Source: Garcia nutans
Taxonomy: Eukaryota > Streptophyta > Magnoliopsida > Malpighiales > Euphorbiaceae
Assembly: GCA_947685225.1 (NCBI GenBank)
Contig: CANTUV010000002.1
Location: 682,001 to 746,000 of the forward strand
Direction of reading: 5' to 3'
Length of the DNA: 64,000 nucleotides
Positions 34,495 to 47,040 of the stretch are shown in pieces. Within the stretch, counting starts at the first letter, position 1; each line of letters opens with the position of its first letter. The notes beneath the pieces were generated by a model. The model made no database searches, was not told where the DNA came from, and worked only from the letters and a program-made list of their open reading frames with translations. A program made the position numbers and the translations under genes.

Positions 34495-36672
34495 TGTAAT
34501 ATCCTAAATTTTTGAAAATTTTTAATTTTTGAAATTTTGATAAAATAAATTATAAATTAAATTAATGGTTTTAAATGAAAAATGAAGGAATTTTAAATGA
34601 AAAAAGTGGAATATATATGTGATATATATACAACATATATACAACATATAAAAGTCAACATTTTTAAAAGAAAAGTCAAAAGTAAAAAGTAAAAGGGTAT
34701 TTTGGTAATTAAATCTTACAAATTCAAAATTATTAAATTAATTCAAAAATAAATAATTTTTGAATGAAAGATGGATTTTTGGACTTTTAATTTATTAAAT
34801 AAATAATTAAATAATTAATTATTATAATATTATAATATATATATATATGGTTTAAAATGAATGATAAAAGGAAAGAGATATTAAAGTTGTCTTCATTTCT
34901 TCTTCTTCTTCACCAAGGCCGAACCACCATGGGAGCATAGATCAAGATTTTAATTCTTCCATACTCCACAAATTGAAGGATTTAACAAGTTTAAAGTGGA
35001 TTTTTGGTGATTTTCATCAAATTTGATAAGTTTCTAACTCTTTTCTTTGAATTCCATGGAAATTTGGATTATGTGTGAATTTGGATTATTAAGTAGTATG
35101 TTATAATTATTGGAATTGTTGTGTGTGATATTATTTTGGGTAGTTAACAATGATTTTAAGGTTGGATTGAAGAGATGATGGAGTTTGGATAAAGAATTGT
35201 GAAGATAAAGAATTTATGGTTATGGATTTTTAGGGTTTGAGAAATCATGATTTTTAATTATGCAAATTGGTTCTAAATGAGTTTTCTTGGTGCATAAACA
35301 AGTATTTTAAAGTCAAATATTGGATTTGATTGTGTTTGGTTGGAGTTTGAGAATGGAAGTGGAGATTTAGGGTTTTGGAAAAGTGATTTTCCAAAGTTGT
35401 TGGATTATTTGATTTTAAAAGGTATTGGCTAGATTACATTAAATGTGATTAATATGTGAATTATGTTGTAATACCCAAGGTAATTCGGCAATGTGGTATA
35501 ATGTAATGAGATATGTGGAAACATAATGAAATGAATTGATATTGATATTAATGAGAAATATGAATAAATTGTGTGCCTAGTATGTTATTCAATTTTCAGA
35601 GTTCTGTGTTTGGCAGCATGCCTATGATTTGCCTACGGGCTAGAGGCTAGAAGTCACTATGAAAATATTTTTGAAGTGAAATGACTGGGTCGTAAGCCTT
35701 AAAAATAATTCCTTGAAGCTAGGTAGGGAGAAATGACCAGGTCGTAAGCTCAAATCTATTTGGATTATTATATTGATATATTACCTAAGGTGCTAGACGC
35801 ATTGTGTCATTATAGACCAAAATAGTAACTCTGAAATTGAATAGCATATTAGTTATCTTTGGGCCCCATGTTTGTGTTTGTTTTATGAGAATTGTTGATT
35901 GTGAAATATTTGAAAAGTATGAGAAAATGGAATAATGTGATATCCATATGCATTGTGCATTGGCATTACATTTGATTTTTATTATTATCAAAGTTTGTAT
36001 TACTAGGCTTTTGGCTTAGGGTGATTATTTACATCACGCAGGTGACAGGGTAGATTCGGCTGAGCCAGAGAGTTCTTTTAGACCATGTCGGGTCTAGAAT
36101 TGTATTTGTGCTTGTAGAGTTGATATCAAGATCAGAAACACTGTCAACAGCATGTATATATTTTATGTTATTGTATATTTTGGGTATTATGCATATTATA
36201 TTATGTTTTTGGATTTTATGTATTGTAAACTATAAAGAATATTTGGGTTAAGTTATTTGAAATGGGAGTGTAAATGTGTTCTAAATTATATATATATATA
36301 TATATAAATGTTTGAGAAACCTGGTGAAATTGAGGAGTATGGTTGAGATGGTGATTTGAAATTATTTGGGAGTGTGTTATTTTTACAGGTTGTGTAATAG
36401 GTAAATTTTGGGATGTCCAAATTACAGACAAAACTCTGGTGAATTTTTTCCAGAGATTTTCATATAAAATATTTTTTTTGGATTTCTATAACAAGTAAAG
36501 AATATTTATATACTATTTAATTTTATATATTTAGTATTTGAAATTTTAAATCAAAAATGTGAAATAGTTATTTTTTTATTAAACCAGTCTGTGATATTTT
36601 TGTACCATATATGTGTATTTTATATATGCTGAAAATATGTATTGTACGTATATAGGGTATAAGGGTGTTACA
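34495..36672 (+). repeat. Element 3 5' LTR with internal deletion
   Basis: From TGTAATATCC to GGGTGTTACA, 2,178 bp. Compared with the 3' LTR it lacks about 710 bp at ~35420 (the 42400-43115 equivalent). This removes most of the stem-loop array; only a damaged ACCCAA hairpin remains near 35472. Confidence 0.85.
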
Positions 36673-36679
36673 TTTATTT

Positions 36680-36692
36680 TGGTATCAGAGCC
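36680..36692 (+). other. Primer-binding site, tRNA-iMet
   Basis: TGGTATCAGAGCC, seven bases after the LTR end. Confidence 0.87.
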
Positions 36693-36839
36693 TAGGTTTG
36701 AGGTTCTCGAACTAGGTGGGTATAGAGAGAGAAAATGGGGGATTTGAAAATGATTTTTAATTGTAATACATGCATTGGCACTGGTAGTTTCTGATCTCTG
36801 ATATAGTAATTTTTGTTGTGTTTGTAGATATAGGTAGTT

Positions 36840-38036
36840 ATGGTGTCTTGGACACATCAGGCTGCTGAGGGTAGTGTAGAGAGTGTGGCTTCGGATGAAG
36901 GTAGAGATGGAGCTAGAGTTGTGTCTACTGGTGAGGCATCTATTTCTATGCCTATGACACCAGTAGGTGATAAGATTCCACCTGGTTAGGTACGGCATAT
37001 GGTAGTGTTTTTGAGGCAGGCTCCAGTTCAGCAGCCGCCGCCGCCACAGCAATAGCCGCAGTTGCCGGTGAGGAAGTATGATAAGCTGAGAAAGTTTGGA
37101 TCTGAGGACTTCGTTGGTACTACAGACCCTGCTGTGGTAGAGCAGTGGCTAGATAGAATTCAGAGAGTGTTCATTCAGTTGCAAGCTAGTCTCGAAGAGA
37201 AGTTTGATTATGCTAGATCTCTTCTGCAGAGGGATGCATATGATTGGTGGAAGACGGTTCCACATGCTTTGGCTGATCCACCAGTCCTAACTCTTGATGA
37301 TTTCCTGTGAGAAATTGAGCAGAAGTATACTCTGAGGGAGTATAATGATGCAAAGAAGATGGAGTTCCTGAGTTTGAGACAGGATACCAGGACAGTGACA
37401 GAGTATGAGATTGAGTTTATCCGGCTAAGTCATTATGCTAGTGGGATCATTTCTGATGAGTTTGATAGGTGCAGGAGATTTGAGGAGGGACTGAGACCCT
37501 CTATCATGTGTATCATAGCAGGAGTGTAGAGAGACCACAGAGTCTTGCAGCAGCTGCCAAGGTTGAGAAGACTAGAGCTAGGAGACCCCAGAGTGAGGCA
37601 GGATCTTCATCAGTGAAGAAAGGTCGAGGGGAATATTTTCAAAGGTTCAGTAGGAGCCAGAGGCAGTTTGGCAGGTCAATATAGCATCAGAGATAGAGAC
37701 AGAGAGTTGTAGTTTCAGTGGCTAGTGCAAAGACCCCAGTGGCTCAGAGGCCTACTCCACCTACTTGTGTTCATTGTGGTAAAGCACATAGAGGTATCTG
37801 CTGGTGGAGAGGTGCTTCGGGAGTGTGTTTTAGATGTGGGTCATTAGACCATTTTATCAGAGATTGTCCATAGCCACCAAAGGATAGACAGACAGATACT
37901 GTAGCTTCTTGACCCAGTGTCAGAGGGGGTCGTGGTGGCAGAGGTTTTGGTAGAGGTGGTCGATCTGGGACTAGTCAGAGAGGAGCTCTATAGCCAGAGG
38001 CAGTAGACCAGATGAGGCAGGCCATCATAGCAGGTT
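36840..38036 (+). pseudogene. Element 3 gag
   Basis: ATG at 36840, in frame with the retrotransposon gag domain (FGTTDP-like at 37095, then WLDRIQRVF and AYDWWKTV). It is interrupted by stops at about 36987, 37053 and 37308. A deletion of ~43 bp near 37520, judged against the copy at 55800, shifts the frame. Two CX2C-type boxes follow at about 37766-37870 (CVHCGKAH, then CFRCG and HFIRDCP), the nucleic-acid-binding knuckle. A Gly/Arg-rich tract sits near 37930-37980. Confidence 0.83.
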
Positions 38037-38390
38037 TATGTGATGCAGAGGCAGCCGAATGCTTCAGCTGTTATTGCTGGTACTTTTACTTTATTTGGTA
38101 CTTCAGTTCTTGCATTATTAGACCCTGGGTCGACTCATTCTTACATCAGTGCATCCATCTTGCCTATGAGTGATCTGCATTCTGAGTCCTTAGGATTTGA
38201 TGTTTTGGTCACAAATCCTTTAGGGCATAGTATTGTGGTGAGCAGGGTGCACTGAGATAGTCCAGTTGTTGTTCAAGATGAGGAGTTTCTCAGTGACCTG
38301 ATTGAGATGCCTTTCAAGGAGTATGATTTGATTTTAGGCATGGATTGGTTATCCAAGCATGGGGCTATGGTAGACTGTTAGAAGAAATGT
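38037..38390 (+). pseudogene. Element 3 protease
   Basis: The aspartic protease signature is ALLDPGSTHSYIS near 38115-38153. The second half (YDLILGMDWL) is near 38322-38350. The Tekay-type LDPG(S/A)T motif is intact, but a stop at 38253-38255 and another near 38378 break the frame. It would cleave the gag-pol polyprotein. Confidence 0.8.
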
Positions 38391-38396
38391 GTTACT

Positions 38397-39445
38397 TTGA
38401 GAACACGTGTTGGTAGGGATGTGATGCTATCTAGTGAGCAGAGATATCTTTCATCCATGTTTGTTTCAACTATTTCAGCTAGGAGGATGATTCGGAAGGG
38501 ATGTAAGGCTTATCTTGCTCATGTTATAGATACTAGAGTAGTGGGATCCCAGTTTGACAGTATACCCATAGTTGTCGAGTTTTCAGATGTTTTCCCTGAT
38601 GAGTTACCAGGAGTACCTCCTGGGAGAGAAGTGGAGTTTGGTATCGATTTGTTGCCTGATACCACCCCTATCTCTATTACCCCTTATTGGATGGCATCTA
38701 CTGAGTTGAGAGAGTTGAAGGTGCAGTTGCAGGAGTTGTTGGATAAAGGGTTCTTCTGCCCTAGTGTGTCCCCATGGGGAGCACTTGTGTTATTTGTGAA
38801 GAAGAAGGATGGCACCTTGAGTTTGTGTATTGATTATAGGCAGTTGAATAAGGTGACCATCAAGAACAAGTATCCTTTGCCTCAGATAGATTATCTCTTT
38901 GATCAGTTGAAGGGAGCATCAGTATTCTCTAAGATTGATCTGAGATCAGGATACCATCAGTTGAGAGTCAGAATGTGGATGTACCCAAGATAGCTTTTCG
39001 CACGAGATATGGGCATTATGAGTTTCTGGTGATGCCCTTTGGATTGACGAATGCACCAGCAGCTTTTATGGATTTGATGAACAGGGTGTTCAAACCATAT
39101 TTAGATCAGTTTGTGGTGGTCTTTATTGATGATATTTTGGTGTATTTGCATAATGAGGAAGATCATGATAGGCATTTGCGAATTGTATTGCAGACTTTGA
39201 GAGAGAAGCAGTTGTATGCTAAGTTGTCTAAGTGTGAGTTCTGGCTCAATCAGTTAGCTTTTCTTGGTCATGTGGTTTCAGCAGAGGGTATTAGATTTTA
39301 TCTGAGTAAGGTTGAGGCTATCTTGAATTGGAGTCCACCGAAGACTGTGTCAGAGGTTAGAAGTTTTCTGGGATTGGCAAGCTATTATCATCGATTTGTG
39401 AAGGATAGCTACACCACTCACCAGATTGCTACGGAAAGGAGTTAG
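38397..39445 (+). pseudogene. Element 3 reverse transcriptase
   Basis: Motifs are SVSPWGALVLFVKKKDG, LCIDYRQLNKVT and KIDLRSGYHQ. After a frameshift near 38975 come FRTRYGHYEF, MPFGLTNAPAAF and the catalytic VVFIDDILVY (near 39120-39150). Then FLGHVVS and VRSFLGLASYYHRF follow. The catalytic Asp pair is intact; the frame is not. Confidence 0.88.
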
Positions 39446-39860
39446 ATTTGTGTTGACAGATCGGTGTCAGGCGAGTTTTGAGTAGCTAAGGGAGATGTTG
39501 ACTCAGGCTCTTGTCCTTACCCTGCCAGTGAAAGGTAAACCATATGTGTTATACAGTGATGCTTCACATAGTGGTTTAGGTTTTGTTCTGATGCAGGAGG
39601 GTAGAGTCATTGCTTATGCCTCTAGACAGTTGAAGCCACATGAGCTAAATTACTCGATGCATGATTTGAAATTAGCAGCCATAGTTTTTACTTTGAAGAT
39701 TTGGCGGCATTACTTGTATGGGTAAAAGTGTTTCATTTATACAAATCACAAGAGTTTGAAATACCTGGGTGTTTAGAGAGAGTTGAATCTTCGGCAAAGA
39801 CGATGGTTAGAGTTGATTAAAGACTACGACTGTTTGATTGATTATCATCCTGGTAAGGTA
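39446..39860 (+). pseudogene. Element 3 RNase H
   Basis: VLYSDASHSGLGFVLMQ (catalytic Asp), then AYASRQL, then LAAIVFTLKIWRHYLYG and NLRQRRWLELIKDYD. Stops at 39723 and 39774 interrupt the domain. Confidence 0.83.
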
Positions 39861-40103
39861 AATGTTGTTATTAATGCCTTGAGGCGAAAGTCTTTGGCAG
39901 GTTTGACAACTTATTTTCTCTCATTGCTTGTTGAGTTGAGAGCATTGCATGCTAGATTTGAGTCTTGTGATGATGGTGTTTTGATGGCTCAGTTGCAGTT
40001 GAGGCCAACCTTATTGGATCATATTAGGGAGGCTCAGTTGGCATATGAGAGAATCCAGAAAATTGTGTCGGTTTGTCAAAAGGGGGAGAGTTGAGACTTT
40101 TAT

Positions 40104-41439
40104 GTGAGGGATGTTGGCATTCTATGGTACAGAGACAGGTTGTGTATTCCTAATGATGTAGAATTGAAAAGGATGATATTAGAGGAAGCACATCAGTCAC
40201 TTTATGCTATGCACCCTAGGAGTAGCAAAATGTATCAGGACTTGAAGCGACATTATTGGTGGTCAGGTATAAAGAGGGACATAGCAGAGTTCATATCCAG
40301 ATGTCTCACTTGCCAGAGAGTGAAGGCTGAGCACCAGGTTCCTACAGGGTTGCTCCAACCTTTATCAGTGCCAGAGTAGAAATGGGAAGGAGTGACAATG
40401 GATTTTGTGATTGGACTACCTTTGACCGAGAAGAAGCATGATGCAATTTGGATGATAGTTGATCGGATGATGAATACAACTCATTTTCTTCCAGTTCGAA
40501 TGGATTATTCTCTTGAGAGGTTGGCTGAGTTGTATATCAGTGAGATAGTGAGGTTGCATGGAGTCCCAGTTTCTTTGGTGTTGAATAGTGATCCCCGGTT
40601 TACTTCGAGGTTTTGGAAGAGTTTGCATGATCCTTTGGGTTCTCAGTTGCATTTTAGTACTACTTTTCATTCTCAGTTAGATGGGCAGTCAGATAAAGTG
40701 ATACAGATTCTAGAGGATATATTGAGGAGCTGTATCATTGATTTTACCGAGAATTGGGATAGATTTTTGTCACTAATTGAGTTTGCTTATAACAATAGCC
40801 ATCAGTCCAGTATTGGGATGGCTCCTTATGAGGCCTTGTATGGTAGGAGATACAGGACACCTTTGTGTTGGGATGAGGTTGGAGAAGGTAAACTAGTCGG
40901 TCCGATTTGATTAAGGAAACAGAAGAGAAAGTGAAGGTGATTCGGGATCGTTTGAAAGCAGCTTCAGACTGACAGAAATTCTATTCAGATTTGAAGAGAA
41001 GAGATATAGGGTTCAGTGTGGTAGATAAAGTATTTCTGAGGGTATCTCCATGGAAGAAGATTCTGAGGTTCGGTCGAAAGGGAAGTTAAGTCCTCATTTC
41101 ATAGGACCATATGAGGTGTTGGAGAGAGTTGGTCTAGTGGCTTATAGACTAGCTTTGTTGCCCGAGTTAGATCGAATTCATAATGTCTTCCATGTTTTGA
41201 TGCTTTGGAGATACAGGTCTGACCCATCTCATATCATATCAGTGGAGTCAATTGAGATGAGTCCAGATCTGACCTACGATAAAGAACCCGTGGCAATTTT
41301 GGCACGAGAGGTTAAAGAATTGAGGAAGAAGAGGGTGCCACTTGTGAAAGTCCTTTGGAGGAATCATGCCACTAATGAGGTGACATGGGAGAGTGAGCAG
41401 GCGATGCAGAGTCAGTTTTTCCAATTGTTCCAGACTTGA
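40104..41439 (+). pseudogene. Element 3 integrase with chromodomain-like tail
   Basis: The zinc-binding HHCC part reads EEAHQSLYAMHP, then CLTCQRVK. The core has Asp in TMDFVIGLP and Asp in LNSDPRF. The usual GQSER...Q reads GQSDKVIQ, so the catalytic Glu is replaced by Asp. After stops and a shift (40908-41050) comes the GPY-type module (HFIGPYEVLERVG). The C-terminal chromodomain-like tail (KVLWRNHATNEVTWE) ends at 41439 and is typical of Tekay chromoviruses. Confidence 0.87.
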
Positions 41440-41470
41440 GAACAGGTAATTTCAAGGACGAAATTTATTT

Positions 41471-41484
41471 TAGGGGGAGAGAAT
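41471..41484 (+). other. Polypurine tract of element 3
   Basis: AGGGGGAGAGAA immediately precedes the 3' LTR start at 41485. Confidence 0.75.
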
Positions 41485-43976
41485 TGTAGTATCCCAAATT
41501 TTTAAAATTTTGATAAAATAAATTATAAATTAAATGGATAAATTAAATTAATGATTTTAAATGAAAAATGAAGGAATTTTAAATGAAAAAAGTGGAATAT
41601 ATGTGATATATATACAATGTATATACAACATATAAAAGTCAACATTTTAAAAGAAAAGTCAAAAGTAAAAAGTAAAAGGGCATTTTCATAATTAAATCTT
41701 ACAAATTCAAAATTATTAAATTAATTCAAATATAAATAATTTTTGAATGAAAGATGAATTTTTGGAATTTTAATTTATTAAATAAATAAATAATTAATTA
41801 ATTATTATAATATTATAATATATATATATATATGGTTTAAAATGAAAGATGAAAGGAAAGAGAAATTAAAGCTGTCTTCATTTCTTCTTCTTCTTCACCA
41901 AGGCCGAACCACCATGGGAGCATAGACCAAGATTTTTATTCTTCCATACTACACAAATTGAAGGATTTAACAAGTTTAAAGTGGATTTTTGGTGATTTCC
42001 ATCAAATTTGGTAAGTTTCCAACTCTTTTCTTTGAATTCCATGGAAATTTAGATTGTGTGAATTTAGATTTTTTAAGTAGTATGTTATAATTATTGGAAT
42101 TGGTGTGTATGATGTTATTTTGGATAGTTAACAATGATTTTAAGGTTGGATTGAAGAGATGATAGAGTTTGGATAAAGAATGGAGAAGAGAGAGAATTTA
42201 GGGTTATGGATTTTTAGGGTTTGAGAAATCATGGTTTTTAATTATGCAAATTGGTTCTAAATGAGTTATTTTGGTGCATAAACAAGTATTTTAAAGTCAA
42301 ATATTAGATTTGGTTGTGTTTGGTTTGAGTTTGAGAATGGAAGTGGAGATTTAGGGTTTTGGAAAAGTGATTTTCCAAAGTTGTTGGATTATTTGATTAT
42401 ATTTGTTTAAGCATGTTGTTTAGTGCTAAAAGTGATGAATATAAGCTTGAAATGATTAAGGGAATGTGATGGAATGGAAAACCTTAAATGGGGGAAGGTT
42501 ATGCCATTTTAGGGTTTTGTGTATAAGAGTATTTTTTGAAATGTAAATGGTTTAAATGTATTAAAATATATTTTTATTAATGTAAATAAACTTAAAACAC
42601 TAATTTAAATGGAATAGAATGGAATTCTAAAGTTAAAGTAGGGAAAGGCTAATTTTTTGAAATTTGTAGGGGTGATGTTTAATTATGGTTTAATATTGAA
42701 AATGCCATTAAATGTGATACTAAATGATTATTTGCTATCACATTTGGTTTAGGCATTAAGGGAGGTTGATTTGCTTCATCCAAATGGTGAAGGGAAAGTT
42801 GGAAGGATAAGATTGGAGGTTGTTTTAAGCTTATTTTTGTTGCTATTTGAGGTAAGTACAAACTTTAAATACATTGGTTATGTTTGCATGATATTTGGGC
42901 CTAACACATTTTGGTTAAAAAATGTGTTAAGCTACTTGATATATTGGTTATGTATGAATAATGTGCTATGACATTTATAATTCATAGATGAGTTAAATGC
43001 ATTGTGAAAAGCCATTGATAATGGCTAAATTGTGTAAAATGTGAAAATGACCCAAAGTTTTTGGGTAATGCCATTTGTTGTGTATGCATTAAGTGCATTA
43101 TTGAAATTCCATTGGTATTGGCTAGATTACATTAAATGTGATTAATATGTGAATTATGTTGAAATACCCAAGGTAATTGGGTAATGTGGTATAATGCAAT
43201 GAGATATGAGGAAACATAATGAAATGAATTGATATTGATATTAATGAGAAATATGAATAAATTGTGTGCCTAGTATGTTATTCAATTTTTAGAGTTCTGT
43301 GTTTGGCTGCATGCCTATGATTTGTCTGCGGGCTAGATGTTAGGCGTCACTATGAAAATATTTTTGAGGTGAAATGACCGAGTCGTAAGCCTCAAATATA
43401 AGTCCTTGAAGCTAGGCTGGGTGAAATGGCCGGGTCGTAAGCTCAGACCTAGTTGGATTATTATATTAATATATTACCTATGGGGCTAGACACGTGGTGT
43501 CATTATAGACCAAAATAGTAACTCTGGAATTTGAATAGCATATTAGTTATCTTTGGGCCCATGTTTGTGTTTGTTTTATGAGAATTGTGGATTGTGAAAT
43601 ATTTGAAAAGTATGAGAAAATGGAATGTTGTGATATCCATATGCATTGTGCATTGGCATTGCATTTGATTTTTATTATTATCAAAGTTTGTATTACTAGG
43701 CTTTTGGCTTAGTGCGATTGTTTATATCGCGCATGTGACAGGGTAGATTCGGCTGAGCTAGAGAGTTCTTCTAGACTAGGTCGGGTCTAGACTTGTGTTT
43801 GTGCTTGTAGAGTTGATACCAAGATCAGAAACACTGTCAGCAGCATGTATATATTTTATGTTATTGTAATTTTGGATATTATGAATAGTATATTATGTTT
43901 TTTTATTTTATGTATTGTAGACTATAAAGAATGTTTAGGTTAAGTTATTTGAAATGGGAGTGTAAATGTGTTCTAA

Positions 43977-44012
<36 letters not shown>

Positions 44013-44419
44013 GTTTGATAAACTTTGTGAAATTGAGGAGTAGGTCGAGTCTAGCTTTGAGATTGTTTGAGTTGATTTTTCTACTTCTTCGAGATCCGTG
44101 CCGATTGTCAGCATGTATACATCTTATATTATTGTATATTTTGACGTTATGTATATTATATTATGTTTTGATGTATTTTTATTATATATTATAAAGAATG
44201 TTTTTGATAAATTTTGTAATGGGGGATTGATATGTGTTTTTGGATAAGTAATATTTTTTTTTTGTTATTTAAGTATACACTTTAAAGTATTTATGATTCT
44301 AAAATTTAAAATAGTAAGGGTTTTTATTAAATTGAGTTGTGATATTTTATATTATATATACGTATATTACATATATTGAGTGTATGCATTATACGTATAT
44401 AGGGTATAAGGGTGTTTCA
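41485..44419 (+). repeat. Element 3 3' LTR, with duplicated/chimeric 3' part
   Basis: From TGTAGTATCCC to GGGTGTTTCA, 2,935 bp. It keeps the stem-loop region lost from the 5' LTR (43010-43182). A (TA)n run spans 43980-44010. From ~44042 the sequence is a second, diverged version of 43760-43990 (CTAG, CAGCATGTATA and TATAAAGAATGTTT blocks repeated), unlike the end of the 5' LTR. Confidence 0.8.
43010..43182 (+). repeat. Array of perfect short stem-loops in Tekay-type LTR
   Basis: AGCCATT-GAT-AATGGCT at 43010-43026, ACCCAAA-GTT-TTTGGGT at 43050-43066, ATGCA-TTAAG-TGCAT at 43084-43098 and ACCCAA-GGTAA-TTGGGT at 43166-43182. The relative at 52621 has them at 54144-54160 and 54202-54218. Confidence 0.65.
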
Positions 44420-45294
44420 TTACCTAATCCAATATCTATCCAAACTTAACCAAATCTATCATTTGACTTTAAAATTCTTGTTTATGCATCAAAACAATAC
44501 ATTTAGAATCAAATTGCGTAATTAAAACACATGGACTTAAAAGTCCATATGTTCCATAAACCTAAATTCTCTTTCTTCACCCAACTCAACTCAAACTTAA
44601 CCATCTCTTCAATCCAACTTAAAAATCATTAATAACTACTCAAATAACTTCATACATACCCAATTAAGCAATTAATTCACGCTTTTACAACAACCCAAAC
44701 TCAGCATATTCATAATTTCATGAAAATCCAAAGAACTTGAAATTTTGGTAAAGAAACTTACCAATTGATGAAGAATTCCCAAAAATTCCACTTGAAACCT
44801 TTAAATTCCTTTAATTCTTAAAGCTTGGAAGAAGAAAAATTCCTTGATGCTTGGCTATGGAAGTTTGGCTACAAGGAAGAAGAAGAAGAAGAAGAAGAAG
44901 AAGAAGATAACTTATGAATTTTTCTCTTTCATTCCACTTTCATTTTGACCATATATATATTATATTTTATTATATTTTTAATTATTTATTTATTTGTTTG
45001 TTTAATAAAAACCATAATTTTGCCTCTTCCATTCAAAATAATTGATTTTTAATTATTTAAATAATTTTAATTTTCTAAAGTATATTTACAAAATTGCTAC
45101 CTGACTTTAACTTTTCTTTTAAAAATATTGACTTTAGTTGACTTTGTACATTATGTATATTTCATATATATTTCACATATACATTCTACTTTTTCACTTC
45201 TAAACCTTCTATTTTCCATTTAAATCATTTATTTAATTTATCCATATTAATTATAATTTAATTTATTTAATTTTTGAAAATTAGGAATGTTACA
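44420..45294 (-). repeat. Partial LTR of the element 3 group, inverted
   Basis: On the minus strand it starts TGTAACATTCC at 45294 and follows the first ~870 bp of the element 3 LTR, including the GTGCATAAACAAG-like and TTTAAAGTCAAAT blocks. It stops at the end of element 3. It contains a (GAA)n run at 44876-44907. Its other half is not in the window. Confidence 0.8.
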
Positions 45295-47040
45295 GGGGTG
45301 ATCTTTCATATTATGTCAATCTCCCATGTTGCAAATGGCCAAGGAATTGCAATAGGATGTAATGGGATTGGGGGTTACTTTTGAAGCTTAGCATATATCT
45401 GGGAATTATGGCACTTCTTGATGAAGCTTGCATAATTAAGCTAATAATAACCTAGATTAGTGATTTTTCTAACCAAAGCAATCTCGTTCATGTGGAAACC
45501 CTTTCATCACCGTGAACCCATTCCATTATCCGTTGTGCTTTCGATTTATCCACACACCTATCTTGAATGATATTTTAGGAGCACCTATACAACACATCAT
45601 CATTTAGAATGTACAAACTTGCTAGTTACCCTAAGGTTCTTCAGGCTACTTTAAGGAATAGTCAGGATATTCACCTTTTGATCAAAGTTGAAAATTTTCC
45701 AAAACGATGGTTTCTTATCAGACACTTGAATTAGCACACGATACGTTGGCTGAGTATTTACCTTAATGGTGATGAGTTGAATCACCATCTCTCCTTCTAT
45801 ATTGGTCATAGATGGTAGAGTAGCCAAGGCATAAGCAAACTAGTTTTTAATTTAGGGAAGGTAATGAAATGAAACTTCATCAAATTATTGTGCCAGATTT
45901 TCTAAACATTGAGGAACCAAACATTCTTCCCTTATCTTATACTTTCCTAAAGGCTGAGATAGAATAAAAGTAGAATCTCAATACATCTTCAAATTTTTGA
46001 CATTCAGCTTCAAAGTTACTTTAAGCCCAATAATACAAGCTTCATATTTTGCCTCATTATTTGTGACCTTAAAAACCAACTTAATTACTAATGGGATCTG
46101 CTCCTTTTATGAGGTGATAAGGATAATATTGTCACCATAGCCTTTATGGTTGGACGTGCCATCGAAGTACATGACCCATACCTCTTTATCAATACTCATG
46201 ATGTCTTCATATGAGAATTTTAGTTCTTTAAAAGTGCATTAAAATGGTGTAGTGACTAATTGGTTAGCTATTACACTACCTTTGATTACCTTGCAGGGTA
46301 TAAATTTGAGTTCAATGGCAGTTAAAACTGCTAGCCATTAGGCATGTCGTAGCTACTATAATGTTGGATTAATGACATGAGCAATGACACGCCCATATCT
46401 CTAGGCATGTTGAAGCTTTTATAAAGTGGATTAATGGCACAGTCATTAACACTCCCATGTCGTTGGGCATGTCACTTGAAGAATTTGCCCAAAATAGTTC
46501 TTTTCCTTGCCTTTCATTGTGATTCCAGCCTAAATGACCATAAGGCCTTAAATTGTAAAAGATTCCCAAAATCAACCCTAACAAGCACTTGAACATGCAA
46601 ATTAAATTCAATTTGACAATAATATACTAAGAAATAGGGGGCAAAAATATCATCAATTATACACTTATCAGCCATCTAGTCATCCTGCCATCCAAAATCG
46701 GCATTTCCATAAGAAACTTCAAAATGCACTAATCTATAATTATCACATGGTGTAAGAAGTCAATTAATGGCATAGCTTCTGGCATTTGAGCTAGACACAA
46801 CCTCTCAATCTAATTGTATTGAGCTCATAAGCTAATAAACTATTGCTAAAGTAAGAAATAGCAAACTCTCTTCTTGGATTTTCTTCATGTTGAGTAAGCA
46901 TGGCTCCCATTGCTTCTTCAATTATAGAAAGATGGAGGAGTAATGGGTCACCAGGCCTTGAAGGTTGCAGATAAGAGGTATTGCTTGATTTTCTCAAATG
47001 CTTAGGTTTCAAGCTATTTATTTCTCATTGCATGCCTAGA
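45295..47040 (-). pseudogene. Tat-type pol fragment (RNase H, second RNase H, integrase start)
   Basis: Read on the minus strand from 47012: DPLLLHLSIIEEAMGAML with EEN and FAISYFSNSLL is the first RNase H. MEMPILDGRMTRW is the connection. Near 46190-46010, MYFDGTSNHKGYG and NNEAKYEACIIGL form the second, archaeal-like RNase H that defines the Tat lineage. The integrase zinc finger (KCHNSQIYAKL) and core start (WPFATWEIDII) follow, ending where the inverted LTR begins. It has many stops. A 63-bp tandem repeat interrupts it at 46340-46465. Confidence 0.78.
46340..46465. repeat. 63-bp tandem repeat, two copies plus a partial third
   Basis: Units at 46340-46402 and 46403-46465, each starting AGGCATGT, with GGATTAATG in the middle, inside the Tat pol relic. 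The period is a multiple of three. Confidence 0.65.

Larger units (their letters stand above)
34495..44419 (+). mobile_element. Element 3: Tekay-type Ty3/gypsy chromovirus
   Basis: It has LTRs, a tRNA-iMet primer site, gag with zinc knuckles, protease, reverse transcriptase, RNase H, integrase, a chromodomain-like tail and a polypurine tract, in gypsy order. Every frame is broken. The bases flanking the two ends (CTTTT and TTACC) do not match, so one end has been rearranged. The element abuts an inverted LTR piece of its own group at 44420. Confidence 0.9.

Noticed and set aside
36680..36692. tRNA gene remnants suggested by tRNA-like sequence
   Set aside because: Only the 12-18 bases complementary to tRNA 3' ends are present after LTRs; these are primer sites. 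No cloverleaf was found anywhere.
36579..37052. 157-residue minus-strand open frame
   Set aside because: It is antisense to the LTR end, primer site and gag start of element 3, has low-complexity composition and shows no recognisable domain.
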